A stretch of DNA of 64,000 bases from Roseibium aggregatum IAM 12614. Lineage in GTDB: Bacteria > Pseudomonadota > Alphaproteobacteria > Rhizobiales > Stappiaceae. The notes beneath the pieces are model-generated. The model worked only from the letters and a program-made list of their open reading frames with translations. It did not search any database and had not been told where the DNA came from. The number at the start of each line of letters is the position of its first letter. Within the stretch, counting starts at the first letter, position 1. A program made the translations under genes and the position numbers. This document shows positions 29,999 to 39,739 of the stretch, piece after piece. The stretch covers positions 124,001 through 188,000 of the forward strand of contig NZ_AAUW01000009.1 in the NCBI RefSeq assembly GCF_000168975.1, read 5' to 3'.

Positions 29999-30147
29999 CT
30001 GTTCGAAGACTGTGGTGCGTCTGCCCAGCCTGGTTCGCCACTTGCAAAAAGTGACGATGACCGCCGCATTTTCGTGGCAAAACGCCTTTGAACAGCCGCA
30101 GACCTCGTAAATTTTCGACTCCCATTCTTTGTGGAAGGCAAGCCCCC

Positions 30148-30195
30148 CTTTGGACTTAGGTCCAAAGCCCCGCTCGACTCCCGGCCCACGCCGGG
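30148..30195. other. Two adjacent hairpins upstream of tsaB
   Basis: CTTTGGAC-TTAG-GTCCAAAG (30148-30167) is followed by CCCGGC-CCAC-GCCGGG (30180-30195), ending 26 bases before the tsaB ATG. Neither has a T-tail. They may form part of the tsaB leader or a degenerate repeat. Confidence 0.5.
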
Positions 30196-30221
30196 GTAGT
30201 GGCATGTGACATTCGAAAACC

Positions 30222-30914
30222 ATGAGCCAAACCGGAATGCGCGTCCTCGCCATCGATACAGCCCTTGCCAATTGCGCCGCCGCCGTTCTCGACGACGGTG
30301 CCGAAACTGCGTGTTTCGAGGCTTGCGGGGAAGAGATCGGCCGGGGGCATGCCGAGAAGCTGATGGACATGATCGGCGAGGTCATGGCCGAGTCGTCCAC
30401 CACCTTTTCCGAACTCGACCGCGTTGCCGTCACCATCGGGCCCGGCAGCTTCACCGGCCTGCGTGTCGGGCTGGCGGTTGCCCGTGGCTTTGGTCTGGTG
30501 CTCGGCAAGCCGGTTGTCGGCGTGACCACGCTGGCGGCCATTGCCCGTTCCGCCGTGCCCGGAGATGAAGGCGGTCCCGTGCTGGTGGCGCTGACGGGAA
30601 AGGCCGACGAGGTTTACTGCCAGCTCTATCACGCGTCCGGCACAGCTGCCGATGAAGCCGGTGTACGGACGATTGCCGACCTTGCGGCGAACCTGCCCAA
30701 GGACGTAAGATTGGCAGGATCGGCATCGGAAAAAATCGCGAGGGAGCTTGGCCTTCCCGAAAGCGCGATATTGTCCCGCAGCACTTTCCCGGGTATTCGG
30801 GATGTTGCGGAACTGGGGATCTCCGCCGATCCTTCGAGGTCATCCCCTTCGCCACTCTATTTGCGGCCGCCCGATGCGACGCCGCAAACGAAGGGAAGGA
30901 TAGAACGGCAATGA
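30222..30914 (+). CDS. tsaB: tRNA threonylcarbamoyladenosine biosynthesis protein TsaB
   Basis: A 230-residue ASKHA-fold partner of TsaD in forming t6A37 in tRNAs that read ANN codons. It has MRVLAIDTALANCAAAVL, GRGHAEKLMDMI and the family signature TIGPGSFTGLRVGLAVARG. The start may be at 30222 or at the second Met (30237). The stop overlaps the rimI ATG by 4 bases, which shows translational coupling. It heads the run tsaB-rimI-fur-plsC-miaB. Confidence 0.95.
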   Translation: MSQTGMRVLAIDTALANCAAAVLDDGAETACFEACGEEIGRGHAEKLMDMIGEVMAESSTTFSELDRVAVTIGPGSFTGLRVGLAVARGFGLVLGKPVVGVTTLAAIARSAVPGDEGGPVLVALTGKADEVYCQLYHASGTAADEAGVRTIADLAANLPKDVRLAGSASEKIARELGLPESAILSRSTFPGIRDVAELGISADPSRSSPSPLYLRPPDATPQTKGRIERQ

Positions 30915-31399
30915 GTTTTTGGTGGTTCTGGACCCAGCCGCCGGTGATAGAAGAGGCGCTGGACGAAGATCTACCGAAGATTGCCGAGATCCACGCACTG
31001 TCATTCAAGCACAAATGGAATACGGACGAGCTTGCGCGGATGAAGGCGCATGAGGGAACGCTGTTTCTGGTGGCGCGCCGGGCAAGCCCCTATGGCACGC
31101 GTGCGCCGCTCGGTTTCCTGATCGTGCGCACCGCCGCCGATGAAGCCGAGGTCATCACGATTGCCGTCCACCCGCGCCAGCGCGGCCGCGGCATCGGCAA
31201 GAAGCTGATGGAAGCCGGCCTGTTCCGTCTTTACGGTGAGCGCTGCAAGCATCTTTTTCTGGAAGTGGACGCAGCCAACGAACCGGCCTTGCTGCTCTAC
31301 CGGGCGCTTGGCTTCAAGGAGGTCGGCAGCCGCAAGGGCTATTACAGCGACAGTGGAGGAGACGGCACCGCGCTTGTCATGCGCGTCGATCTTGGTTAA
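30911..31399 (+). CDS. rimI: Ribosomal-protein-alanine N-acetyltransferase RimI-like
   Basis: A 162-residue GNAT protein with acetyl-CoA loop HPRQRGRGIGKKLM and the RimI-type ending NEPALLLYRALGFKEVGSRKGYY. E. coli RimI acetylates the N-terminus of ribosomal protein S18. It overlaps tsaB by 4 bases (ATGA), the common tsaB-rimI pair. An N-terminal Trp-rich stretch (FWWFW) is unusual but lies outside the fold. Confidence 0.93.
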   Translation: MSFWWFWTQPPVIEEALDEDLPKIAEIHALSFKHKWNTDELARMKAHEGTLFLVARRASPYGTRAPLGFLIVRTAADEAEVITIAVHPRQRGRGIGKKLMEAGLFRLYGERCKHLFLEVDAANEPALLLYRALGFKEVGSRKGYYSDSGGDGTALVMRVDLG

Positions 31400-31447
31400 G
31401 CGCTGTAGCAGATACGGTATCGGAAACAGACAGCGGATGGCATCGCA

Positions 31448-31897
31448 ATGGCGGAAGAGCGGCAATCAGCGCTAGCGGACTTGTGCATCGAAAAAGGCAT
31501 GCGCATGACCGAACAGCGCCGGGTCATTGCCTCCGTTATCGAAGCGGCCTCCGACGAACATCCGGACGTTGAGGAACTCTACCGCCGGTCCGTCGCCATC
31601 GATCCCGGCATTTCCATTTCCACGGTCTATCGCACGGTCAAGCTGTTCGAGGACGCAGGCATGATCGAGCGGCACGATTTTCGCGACGGCCGCTCGCGCT
31701 ACGAAACCGTTCCGGACGAGCATCACGACCACCTGATCGATCTGCGGTCGGGCCAGGTCATCGAATTCCGCAACGAGGAAATCGAAGCCTTGCAGGAATT
31801 CATCGCCAAGAAACTGGGCTACCGGCTGGTCGATCACCGGCTGGAGCTTTACGGCGTTCCGCTCGAAGCCAAGAAGGATGATCAGGCCGATGGCTGA
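31448..31897 (+). CDS. fur: Fur-family metal-dependent repressor (Fur/Mur type)
   Basis: A 149-residue regulator. Residues 1-85 form the Fur winged helix (GMRMTEQRRVIASVI, ISISTVYRTVKLFEDAGMI). The dimerisation domain has the metal ligand cluster HHDHLIDLRSGQVIEF. The CxxC zinc pairs of E. coli Fur are absent, as is usual in alphaproteobacterial Fur/Mur. In rhizobia the orthologue at this locus senses Mn(II), so Mur is an alternative name. The last codons overlap the plsC start. Confidence 0.92.
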   Translation: MAEERQSALADLCIEKGMRMTEQRRVIASVIEAASDEHPDVEELYRRSVAIDPGISISTVYRTVKLFEDAGMIERHDFRDGRSRYETVPDEHHDHLIDLRSGQVIEFRNEEIEALQEFIAKKLGYRLVDHRLELYGVPLEAKKDDQADG

Positions 31898-32756
31898 GAT
31901 CAAGGCCGGTCTCATTATCTTTCTTCTGACACTGGTCTCGCTGGTGTTGATCCCGCTTCAGTGGCTGGCGGTGAAACTCAGGCTACCCATGCAACGGAGA
32001 CTGCCTCAGCTCTGGCACCGGATTGCGACGCGGCTCGTCGGCATCAAGATCGAGCAGATCGGAACCCCTGCCACGGACCGGCCGCTGCTGATTGCCTCCA
32101 ACCACGCATCCTGGGTCGACATCACTGTTGTCGGTTCGCTGATGCCTCTTTCCTTCATTGCCAAATCCGAGGTTTCCGGCTGGCCCATTTTCGGCCTGTT
32201 CGCAAAGCTTCAGCGCACGGTCTTCGTCAATCGCACCCGGCGCACGGAAACCGCGCAGGTGGCCGACACGATTGCTCAACGCATGGCGGCCGGGGATGCA
32301 ATGGTGCTGTTTGCCGAAGGCACGTCCAACGACGGCAATTGCGTTCTGCCGTTTCGCTCGGCGCTTCTGGGGGCCGCAACCCGCGCTATCGGTGAGGACG
32401 AGACGTCAAAGGTCTGGGTGCAGCCGCTCTCTGTCGCCTATCAGGGCTTTTACGGCCTGCCCATGGGCCGGGCCCACCGTCCGCATGTCGCCTGGTACGG
32501 CGATATGGAGCTTGCGGGCCATCTGTGGGGCATCTTCTCGCGCGGTGCGCTCGACGTCGTGGTACGCTGGGGCGAGCCGGTTCTGGTCGACCGGACAACG
32601 GACCGCAAAGCCCTGAGCCGCCGTCTGGAAACGGAGGTTCGGGCCATGACGATTGCCTCGCTGCTGCAAAAGTCGGTCGACACCGAAGATTTCAGCGAAA
32701 TCGAGCCAAGCGAGTTCTTCTCAAACGCGGAAAAAACCGCTAAAGCTGGCGCCTGA
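31890..32756 (+). CDS. plsC: 1-acyl-sn-glycerol-3-phosphate acyltransferase (PlsC family)
   Basis: A 288-residue membrane acyltransferase that makes phosphatidic acid from lysophosphatidic acid; OlsA-type ornithine-lipid acylation is an alternative. The ATG at 31890 overlaps the end of fur and is preceded by AAGGATGATCAGG. A hydrophobic anchor occupies about 7-27 (GLIIFLLTLVSLVLIPL). Motif I is NHASWVD, motif II is VFVNRTRR and motif III is FAEGTSND. It is co-transcribed with fur. Confidence 0.92.
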   Translation: MAEIKAGLIIFLLTLVSLVLIPLQWLAVKLRLPMQRRLPQLWHRIATRLVGIKIEQIGTPATDRPLLIASNHASWVDITVVGSLMPLSFIAKSEVSGWPIFGLFAKLQRTVFVNRTRRTETAQVADTIAQRMAAGDAMVLFAEGTSNDGNCVLPFRSALLGAATRAIGEDETSKVWVQPLSVAYQGFYGLPMGRAHRPHVAWYGDMELAGHLWGIFSRGALDVVVRWGEPVLVDRTTDRKALSRRLETEVRAMTIASLLQKSVDTEDFSEIEPSEFFSNAEKTAKAGA

Positions 32757-32930
32757 ATTTGCAAGGTGCCGTCCGCTGCCGTTGAAAGGCGCGGGACCCG
32801 GGCAGGATGGACGGATCGATCCAGTGCCCGTGCCGGGTGAATTGCCCGATGAAGGTATCGACATTCACGACATCCGGCCGCCTGATAAAGGCCAACTGAC
32901 GAAGGCCATAAGGAGCCCCACGAGGAGCGA

Positions 32931-34406
32931 ATGACAAGCCGCCCTGAACAAGACCTGGAAACGAACGCCACCGTCGTATCCGCCGCCGACATGACAGACG
33001 CCCGCAAGGGCGGGAACACCCGCAAGGTGTTCGTGCGTACCTATGGCTGCCAGATGAACGTCTATGACAGCGAGCGCATGACCGACGTGCTGGCACCGGA
33101 AGGGTTCGAGGCGACGGACGATCTGGAAGACGCGGATCTTGTCATCCTGAATACCTGCCACATTCGTGAAAAAGCCGCCGAGAAGGTCTATTCGGAGCTT
33201 GGCCGCATCCGCAAGGTCAAGGAAGAGCGTGCGAAATCCGGCAAGGACATGATGGTGGGTGTCGCAGGCTGCGTTGCGCAGGCGGAAGGCGAGGAAATTT
33301 CCCGCCGCGCCCCCATCGTCGATCTTGTGGTGGGGCCGCAGAGCTACCATCAGCTGCCGTCGCTTCTGGAAAAGGCCCGTGCGGGTTCCAAGGTCGTCGA
33401 AACCGAGTTCGATATCGACGCCAAGTTCAATCACCTGTCGGAACGTGCCGAAAAGCAGGTGCTGAAACGCCCGCCGTCCGCCTTTCTCACCGTGCAGGAA
33501 GGCTGCGACAAGTTCTGCACCTTCTGCGTCGTTCCCTATACGCGCGGGGCCGAAGTTTCCCGCTCGGTCGAGCAGATCGTCAGTGAAGCCGAGCGTATGG
33601 CGGCGGTCGGGGTGCGGGAAATCACGCTGCTGGGCCAGAACGTCAACGCCTATCACGGCGCATCGCCGGACGGTGCGGTCTGGGGCCTTGGCCGGCTGTT
33701 GCGGCGCCTGTCGGAAATCGACGGTCTCGACCGGCTGCGTTACACCACCAGCCATCCGCGCGACATGGATGACGATCTGATCGCTGCGCATCGGGATCTG
33801 AAAAGCCTGATGCCCTATCTGCATCTGCCGGTGCAGTCCGGCTCCGACAAGATCCTGAAGGCGATGAACCGCCGTCACACGCGCGATGAGTATTTTCGTC
33901 TGATCGACCGCATCCGCGAGGCAGCTCCCGATATCGCGCTCTCCGGCGATTTCATCGTCGGTTTCCCGGGCGAGAGCGACCAGGATTTCGAGGACACGAT
34001 GGATCTGATTCGACAGGTTGGCTACGGCTCGGCCTTCTCGTTCAAATACAGTTCCAGGCCCGGTACGCCCGGTGCAACCATGGACGACCAGGTGCCGGAA
34101 GACGTCAAATCCGCACGGCTCGCCGAGCTTCAGGCGCTGGTTGCCGAACAACAGAAGGCGTTCAACGCCTCGCGTCTGGGAATGACCTGCGACGTGCTTC
34201 TGGAGAAGACCGGCCGCAATCCCGGACAGCTTGTCGGCAAGTCGCCCTGGTTGCAGCCGGTGCAACTGGATGCACCTGAAGACCTCATCGGGTCGATACA
34301 AGCGGTGGAAATCGTTGACATCGGGTCCAATTCCCTGTTCGGGCGGCTGATTGCGGGGCAAGATGATCTTGGAAGGTCCGGACGCATCCCGGCTCCGGCG
34401 GCCTAA
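32931..34406 (+). CDS. miaB: tRNA-2-methylthio-N6-dimethylallyladenosine synthase MiaB
   Basis: A 491-residue radical-SAM methylthiotransferase that converts i6A37 to ms2i6A37 in tRNA. The N-terminal UPF0004 domain holds the auxiliary-cluster cysteines (TYGCQMN, NTCHIRE, AGCVAQ). The radical-SAM cluster motif is CDKFCTFC at 192-199. TRAM-type residues are at the C-terminus. The start ATG is preceded by GAGGAGCG. The N-terminus carries an extra 30 or so residues before the fold. phoH starts 12 bases later. Confidence 0.96.
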   Translation: MTSRPEQDLETNATVVSAADMTDARKGGNTRKVFVRTYGCQMNVYDSERMTDVLAPEGFEATDDLEDADLVILNTCHIREKAAEKVYSELGRIRKVKEERAKSGKDMMVGVAGCVAQAEGEEISRRAPIVDLVVGPQSYHQLPSLLEKARAGSKVVETEFDIDAKFNHLSERAEKQVLKRPPSAFLTVQEGCDKFCTFCVVPYTRGAEVSRSVEQIVSEAERMAAVGVREITLLGQNVNAYHGASPDGAVWGLGRLLRRLSEIDGLDRLRYTTSHPRDMDDDLIAAHRDLKSLMPYLHLPVQSGSDKILKAMNRRHTRDEYFRLIDRIREAAPDIALSGDFIVGFPGESDQDFEDTMDLIRQVGYGSAFSFKYSSRPGTPGATMDDQVPEDVKSARLAELQALVAEQQKAFNASRLGMTCDVLLEKTGRNPGQLVGKSPWLQPVQLDAPEDLIGSIQAVEIVDIGSNSLFGRLIAGQDDLGRSGRIPAPAA

Positions 34407-34418
34407 AGGAGACGTCAT

Positions 34419-35552
34419 TTGACGCGCGACAGCCACTCTTCATCCCGCAAGTCCTCGGTACAAACTTCTGCGGCCGGTTCGGCCTCCGACATGACCCATA
34501 TTGTTCTTGCCTTTGAAGATAACCGGCTGATCGGAGATCTGTTTGGGCAATTCGACCAGAACCTTGCGCTGATCGAACAGCGCCTGGGCATCGATGCCAT
34601 TGCCCGCGGCAACCAGGTGACGCTGAAAGGCAGCCAGGTGGGCTGCGCGCAGGCGCGCACCGCGCTGGAGGCCATGTATCAGCGGCTGCTGCAGGGGCAG
34701 GAAATTCATCCGGGCGATGTCGACGGTGCCTTGCGCATGGCGGCAGCTGCGGAAGCGCAACTGCCGTTGCCGACGCTGGAGCCCAAGTCCCGTCTGGCCT
34801 TCGCCCAGATTGCGACCCGCCGCAAGACAATCGTTGCCCGCACGCCAACCCAGGACGCCTACATCCGATCCATGGACCGGGCCGACCTGATTTTCGGAAC
34901 CGGCCCGGCCGGTACCGGCAAGACCTTCCTGGCGGTGGCCTATGCCGCAGCGCTTCTGGAGCGCGGCGATGTGGCCCGTCTGATCCTGTCCCGTCCTGCT
35001 GTCGAAGCCGGCGAGCGTCTCGGTTTTCTGCCGGGCGAGATGAAGGACAAGGTCGATCCGTACCTGCGGCCGATTTACGACGCTCTTTATGAGATGATGC
35101 CTGCCGAAAAGGTCGACCGTGGCCTTCAGTCCGGCATGATCGAAGTGGCGCCGCTGGCCTTCATGCGCGGCCGCACGCTTTCCAACGCTGTGGTGCTGCT
35201 CGACGAGGCACAGAACACGACCTCCATGCAGATGAAGATGTTTCTGACGCGTCTGGGGGAAGGCTCGAAGATGATCGTCACCGGCGATCCGAGCCAGATC
35301 GACTTGCCGTCCGGACAGGTGTCCGGTCTGCGCGAAGCGCTCGGGCTGTTGACCGACATTCCGGAAGTCGCCCACATCCGGTTCAACGAGAAGGACGTTG
35401 TCCGTCACGAGCTGGTTGGACGGATCGTGACCGCCTATGACAACGCCTCTCGCGAAGAATCGGAAGCGCGCGAGCGCCGCTTTGCCGAGCGAAAACGTGG
35501 TGCGGACCGCGACGGTGCCCCTGCGCGCCCTCGTGAAGCCGCAAATTCCTGA
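34419..35552 (+). CDS. phoH: PhoH family ATPase (YbeZ)
   Basis: A 377-residue PhoH/YbeZ-type ATPase, linked to RNA metabolism and ribosome maturation with YbeY. It starts at TTG 34419, chosen because AAGGAG lies 7 bases upstream. Walker A GPAGTGKT is at 162-169 and Walker B is VVLLDEAQNTT. The conserved VGDPSQIDLP-type motif is present as VTGDPSQIDLPSG. The ending is Arg/Glu-rich. The next gene, ybeY, starts 16 bases later. Confidence 0.94.
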   Translation: MTRDSHSSSRKSSVQTSAAGSASDMTHIVLAFEDNRLIGDLFGQFDQNLALIEQRLGIDAIARGNQVTLKGSQVGCAQARTALEAMYQRLLQGQEIHPGDVDGALRMAAAAEAQLPLPTLEPKSRLAFAQIATRRKTIVARTPTQDAYIRSMDRADLIFGTGPAGTGKTFLAVAYAAALLERGDVARLILSRPAVEAGERLGFLPGEMKDKVDPYLRPIYDALYEMMPAEKVDRGLQSGMIEVAPLAFMRGRTLSNAVVLLDEAQNTTSMQMKMFLTRLGEGSKMIVTGDPSQIDLPSGQVSGLREALGLLTDIPEVAHIRFNEKDVVRHELVGRIVTAYDNASREESEARERRFAERKRGADRDGAPARPREAANS

Positions 35553-35568
35553 AAAGCCCCTGCAGAAG

Positions 35569-36084
35569 ATGCCAGACCGATTGCCCGAAAGTTTTCAGAT
35601 TGACCTGTCGATTGAGGCGGGCGATTGGCCGGCGGAAGCCCAGTTGGAAGCGATAACCGCAAAGGCGGTTGCCGCTGCCTTTGCCGGGGCGGATCTGGAA
35701 GTGCTGGAGGGAACCGAAGTTTCGCTGCTGTTTACCGACGATGCGTCGATCCGGCAGTTGAACGCAAAATGGCGGGACAAGGACAAGGCGACAAACGTCC
35801 TGTCCTTTCCCGGCAGCGACCCGCAGGGCGACGTTTATGGCCCGCTTCTGGGCGATATCGTTTTCGCCTATGAAACCGTCGCGGCAGAAGCCGCGGACCT
35901 TGGAATTGAATTTTCCGATCACCTTACCCATCTGACAGTTCACGGTTTGCTTCACCTTTTCGATTATGATCATCAGGAAAGTGAAGAGGCGGAACTTATG
36001 GAAAGCCTCGAGAAGGCCATTCTGGCGTCTCTTGGCATCGATGACCCTTACGCGGACAGGCCACTTGTGGCCGACGGCGGTTAA
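35569..36084 (+). CDS. ybeY: Endoribonuclease YbeY (rRNA maturation)
   Basis: A 171-residue zinc-dependent RNase needed for 16S rRNA 3'-end processing and 70S quality control. The zinc motif is HGLLHLFDYDH, with the family core NVLSFPGSDP. I chose the ATG at 35569 (MPDRLPESFQIDL); a GTG at 35533 is in frame, and the ribosome site is weak at both. It follows phoH by 16 bp and precedes a CorC-type protein, the conserved phoH-ybeY-corC-lnt order. Confidence 0.93.
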   Translation: MPDRLPESFQIDLSIEAGDWPAEAQLEAITAKAVAAAFAGADLEVLEGTEVSLLFTDDASIRQLNAKWRDKDKATNVLSFPGSDPQGDVYGPLLGDIVFAYETVAAEAADLGIEFSDHLTHLTVHGLLHLFDYDHQESEEAELMESLEKAILASLGIDDPYADRPLVADGG

Positions 36085-36119
36085 GTGGCATCATGGGATG
36101 TGATGTTCTTGATTGATGG

Positions 36120-37316
36120 ATGATGAACTCAATTGAACCGCAAAGTCCGGCAAATGGGCAGAAGCCTGCCAGCACCGGACAGGACCAGGACGGGGAAGAC
36201 CCGCAACAGCCGAAGCCGCAGAAATCTGCGGCCTTCCTCGACCTTCTCAAACGCTTCCTGCGCTTGGGCCGCCAGTCTTCGAGCTTGCGCGAGAACCTGG
36301 AGGATGAGCTTGCCCGCGAAGGGGGCGATGCCGCCTTCTCGCCGGAAGAGCGGATGCTCCTCGGCAACATCCTCAGGCTGCGGGAACTGCGCGTCGACGA
36401 TGTCATGATCCCGCGCGCCGATATCGACGCGGTTGATCAGGAAACAAGCCTCAGCCGGGTCATGGAACTGTTCCAGACCAGCGGGCATTCGCGCATGCCG
36501 GTCTATGAAGAGACGCTGGATGATCCACGGGGCATGGTCCACATCAAGGATTTGATGGCCTATATCGCCGAACGCGGCGCGTCGAACCGTCCTGCAACTT
36601 CTGTGGACAATGAAAACGATACAATCGCCTATCAGCCGTCCAATTCCAATTCGCCGGCGCGCAATGGCCACAACATGCCCGACCTGGACCTGTCGTGTGT
36701 CGACCTGTCTGTCTCGCTGAAGGACACGGATCTTCTGCGCAACGTTCTGTTCGTGCCGCCGTCGATGCCAGCGACCGACCTGATGGCGAAGATGCAGGCC
36801 GACCGGATCCAGATGGCCCTGGTGATTGATGAATATGGCGGGACCGACGGTCTGGTGTCGCTGGAAGATCTGGTCGAGGAAGTCGTCGGCGACATCGAAG
36901 ACGAACACGACGAGGATGAGGAGGCCATGCTGGCCTCGGCCGGCGAGGGCGTCTGGATCGCCGATCCGCGGCTGCCTCTTGAAGATCTCGATGAAGCGCT
37001 CGGCACGCATTTGAACGACGGTGAGATTTCCGAGGACGTCGATACGCTTGGCGGTCTGCTCTATGTCTCGGTGGGCCGGGTTCCGGTTCGCGGTGAGCTG
37101 CTGCTGGTGCCGGACGAGGTTCCGGGGTTCGAGTTCGAGGTGATGGATGCCGATCCGCGCCGCATCAAGCGCCTGAAGATCCGCCGCCGCCGCCCGGACG
37201 CACGTCCGCCGGATCTTCGCCGCCGTCCCAAACGGACAGACTCTGTCTCGGGCGAGGGGAGTCAGGACAGCGAAGGCACAAAGACCAAAGTTGCCGCGTC
37301 CAGCGGAAACGGGTGA
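36120..37316 (+). CDS. corC: CorC/TlyC (HlyC) family CBS-domain protein
   Basis: A 398-residue cytoplasmic protein with a CBS pair and a C-terminal CorC_HlyC domain. It has VMIPRADIDAVDQETSL and GHSRMPVYEETLDDPRGMVHIKD (first CBS), then VIDEYGGTDGLVSLEDLVEEVVGDIEDEHD (second CBS). The C-terminus is Arg-rich. It lacks the transmembrane DUF21 domain. Family members are linked to Mg/Co efflux control; the true role in this cluster is unclear. A low-complexity linker at about 160-195 separates the CBS repeats. The start is ATG at 36120 or 36123. Confidence 0.9.
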   Translation: MMNSIEPQSPANGQKPASTGQDQDGEDPQQPKPQKSAAFLDLLKRFLRLGRQSSSLRENLEDELAREGGDAAFSPEERMLLGNILRLRELRVDDVMIPRADIDAVDQETSLSRVMELFQTSGHSRMPVYEETLDDPRGMVHIKDLMAYIAERGASNRPATSVDNENDTIAYQPSNSNSPARNGHNMPDLDLSCVDLSVSLKDTDLLRNVLFVPPSMPATDLMAKMQADRIQMALVIDEYGGTDGLVSLEDLVEEVVGDIEDEHDEDEEAMLASAGEGVWIADPRLPLEDLDEALGTHLNDGEISEDVDTLGGLLYVSVGRVPVRGELLLVPDEVPGFEFEVMDADPRRIKRLKIRRRRPDARPPDLRRRPKRTDSVSGEGSQDSEGTKTKVAASSGNG

Positions 37317-37472
37317 GCGGAAACCCGCCAGATCCTGCAAAAAATTTGGTGACCAACGGCGCCGGGGACGGTCTGCCCGAAGCGACTTCTTCGCTCGCCG
37401 TAGGTATTAACCCTTGACCCCACTGCGACGAGCCGACAAATCTCCTGACCGCAAGAACGGGGAAGCTCTTTG

Positions 37473-39089
37473 ATGCAATGGTTGTCACACCGCCTGTCGG
37501 TCCTGCCAAATACCTTTCTACTGGCATGGGGGTGGCAGCGCCGGCTGTTGTGCGCAGTCTGCGGCGCCATAACGGCCTTCGCGCTTCCGCCGTATGACTT
37601 CAGCCTTGTGCTCCTCCTCACCTTTCCGTGCTTCGTCTGGCTGCTGGACGGAGCGGTCGATCCCGCACCCGGCACGCGCTTTCAGCGGTTTCGCACGGGC
37701 TTCGCGCTCGGCTGGCTGTTCGGCTTCGGGTATTTCCTGTCCGGCCTGTGGTGGATCGGGGCGGCGTTTCTGGTCGAAGCGGAGCGCTTTGCCTGGCTGA
37801 TGCCCTTCGCCGTGCTGGCGATGCCCGTCGGGCTGGCGCTGTTCACGGGCCTTGGAGTCGGCCTGGCAGCAATTTTCTGGAGCGATCAGTTTCGCCGTAT
37901 CCTGCTGCTGGCCGCGGGCCTGACCCTGACGGACTGGCTGCGCGGCCATGTCTTGACCGGGTTTCCCTGGAACGCCTTCGGCTACGGGGTGTCCGGATCG
38001 TTGAGCCTGTCGCAAGCTGCGAGCCTCGTCGGGCTTTACGGGCTCACCTTCTTTGTGGTGGCAGTGTTTTCCGCCCCGGCCGTGCTGGCCGACGCGCGGC
38101 CGTTGCGCCAGCGTGTGACGGCCGTTGCTGCTGCCGCCGTTGCGCTGGTTGCGGTCGCAGGGCACGGCGCTGTCAGGCTCTGGCAGGCGGACCTCGCCGT
38201 TGCCGGTCTCGACATAAGAATCGTACAGCCGTCGATCGACCAGAAAGACAAATGGCGGCCGGAACTGCGCGACGAGATCTTCCAGACCTTCCTCGACATG
38301 ACCCAGGCGCCACTTGGCGGCGCTGCGCGCGTTGGACAGCCGCGCATGGTGGTCTGGCCTGAATCGGCCGTCCCCTTCCTGCTCACGCAGGAACCGGGCG
38401 CTTTGTTCCGGATCGGTCAATCGCTCGCCGAAAACACCGAACTGGTGACCGGAGCGATCAGGGCGGAGCCCGGGCTTCAGGGGGCTGACTACTTCAACAG
38501 CGTGTTCGTGATTGGCAGCGAGGGCACCGTTCAGGGCATTTACGACAAGGTGCGGCTTGTGCCTTTCGGTGAATACGTGCCATTTAAACCTCTGCTAGAA
38601 TTGTTGGGAATATCGAACCTTGCCGGGCCCCTGGAGGGCTTCGAGGCGGGGTATCAGCCACGTGTGCTGACCACGTCCGAGAGTTTTGGATTTCTACCCA
38701 TGATTTGCTACGAGGCGATCTTTCCGGGCTCTCTGGATGGCGTTTCCAAGAGGCCGGACTTCCTGCTGAATGTAACCAACGACGCCTGGTTCGGCCGGAC
38801 GCCGGGTCCCTATCAGCACCTCGCACAGGCCCGTTTACGGGCTATCGAAAGCGGTTTGCCGCTGATTCGAGCCGCCAATACAGGGATATCCGCGGTGATC
38901 GACCCCAAAGGCCGCGTCGTTGCGAAACTCGCGATCTTTGAAAGAGGCCTGATAGACGCAAGGCTTCCGCAGAGGCTAGGCAATACTCTCTACGGCAGTA
39001 TTGGCGATGGTCCAGCGCTCGTTTTTTCCTTTTTCATCGTAGTATTTGCAGGGGTTTATCAGTACAACCGAAACTCGCGCATAAATTGA
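37473..39089 (+). CDS. lnt: Apolipoprotein N-acyltransferase
   Basis: A 538-residue inner-membrane enzyme that adds the third acyl chain to lipoproteins. The start ATG is preceded by GGGGAAG. Several hydrophobic helices fill the first 220 residues. The nitrilase-type domain follows with the catalytic triad Glu297 (VVWPESAVPF), Lys359 (YDKVRLVPFGEYVPF) and Cys412 (MICYEAIFPG). A final hydrophobic helix (ALVFSFFIVVFAGVY) ends the protein. It lies in the corC-lnt-xre-metK order. Confidence 0.95.
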   Translation: MQWLSHRLSVLPNTFLLAWGWQRRLLCAVCGAITAFALPPYDFSLVLLLTFPCFVWLLDGAVDPAPGTRFQRFRTGFALGWLFGFGYFLSGLWWIGAAFLVEAERFAWLMPFAVLAMPVGLALFTGLGVGLAAIFWSDQFRRILLLAAGLTLTDWLRGHVLTGFPWNAFGYGVSGSLSLSQAASLVGLYGLTFFVVAVFSAPAVLADARPLRQRVTAVAAAAVALVAVAGHGAVRLWQADLAVAGLDIRIVQPSIDQKDKWRPELRDEIFQTFLDMTQAPLGGAARVGQPRMVVWPESAVPFLLTQEPGALFRIGQSLAENTELVTGAIRAEPGLQGADYFNSVFVIGSEGTVQGIYDKVRLVPFGEYVPFKPLLELLGISNLAGPLEGFEAGYQPRVLTTSESFGFLPMICYEAIFPGSLDGVSKRPDFLLNVTNDAWFGRTPGPYQHLAQARLRAIESGLPLIRAANTGISAVIDPKGRVVAKLAIFERGLIDARLPQRLGNTLYGSIGDGPALVFSFFIVVFAGVYQYNRNSRIN

Positions 39090-39280
39090 TATTTTTTATT
39101 TGAGTTGAGTGAAGAAATTGTGATACAACCGTGAAATAGCCGATTGAAGGCTGCTTCATGTGCAAGTGGAAGGTTGCGGGCAAACTTCGATCTCTTGGTC
39201 CTGTGGGGGGAATTCAGGGGAACTTGTGCAAACGAAAAACGAGCGGGCCTCGTCCGCGAGAAAAAGAAAGAGCGACACAG

Positions 39281-39685
39281 ATGCCCAGTAAGAAGTCTCC
39301 CAATCCGATCGATATTCATGTTGGCAGCCGCGTTCGGCTGCGCCGCATGATGCTAGGCATGAGTCAGGAAAAGCTCGGCGAAAGTCTGGGCATCACCTTC
39401 CAACAGATCCAGAAATACGAAAAAGGCACCAACCGTATCGGTGCCAGCCGGTTGCAGCACATCGCAACGGTTCTCAAGGTTCCGGTTTCCTTTTTCTTCG
39501 AAGATGCACCAGGTACCCCTGACGAGGCTGAAGGCTTCGGCGAAACGCAGCCGACCTCCTATGTGGTCGACTTCCTGTCGTCTTCCGAAGGCCTGTCCCT
39601 GAACAAGGCATTTGTGCGAATTGAAGACCCAAAAGTGCGCCGCCGGATCGTCGATCTGGTCCGGTCCCTTGCCGGTGACGACTGA
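39281..39685 (+). CDS. XRE-family HTH regulator (PraR/PhrR-like)
   Basis: A 134-residue regulator starting at ATG 39281; frames reaching further upstream (to 39158) are not conserved. The HTH is VGSRVRLRRMMLGMSQEKLG followed by LGITFQQIQKYEKGTNRIG. The C-terminal part is a short helical region with FFFEDAPG. The position between lnt and metK matches the rhizobial PraR/PhrR locus, where relatives repress quorum-sensing or biofilm genes; that role is inferred from place and length only. Confidence 0.88.
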   Translation: MPSKKSPNPIDIHVGSRVRLRRMMLGMSQEKLGESLGITFQQIQKYEKGTNRIGASRLQHIATVLKVPVSFFFEDAPGTPDEAEGFGETQPTSYVVDFLSSSEGLSLNKAFVRIEDPKVRRRIVDLVRSLAGDD

Positions 39686-39739
39686 CAAAATTCACGCGCG
39701 CGCTTGACGCGGCGAAGAACTTCTAAGATTGATGCAGGC

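Noticed and set aside
29891..30541. Leftward open frame through the tsaB upstream region
   Set aside because: It runs antisense to both the Nfu gene end and tsaB, with no recognisable domain.
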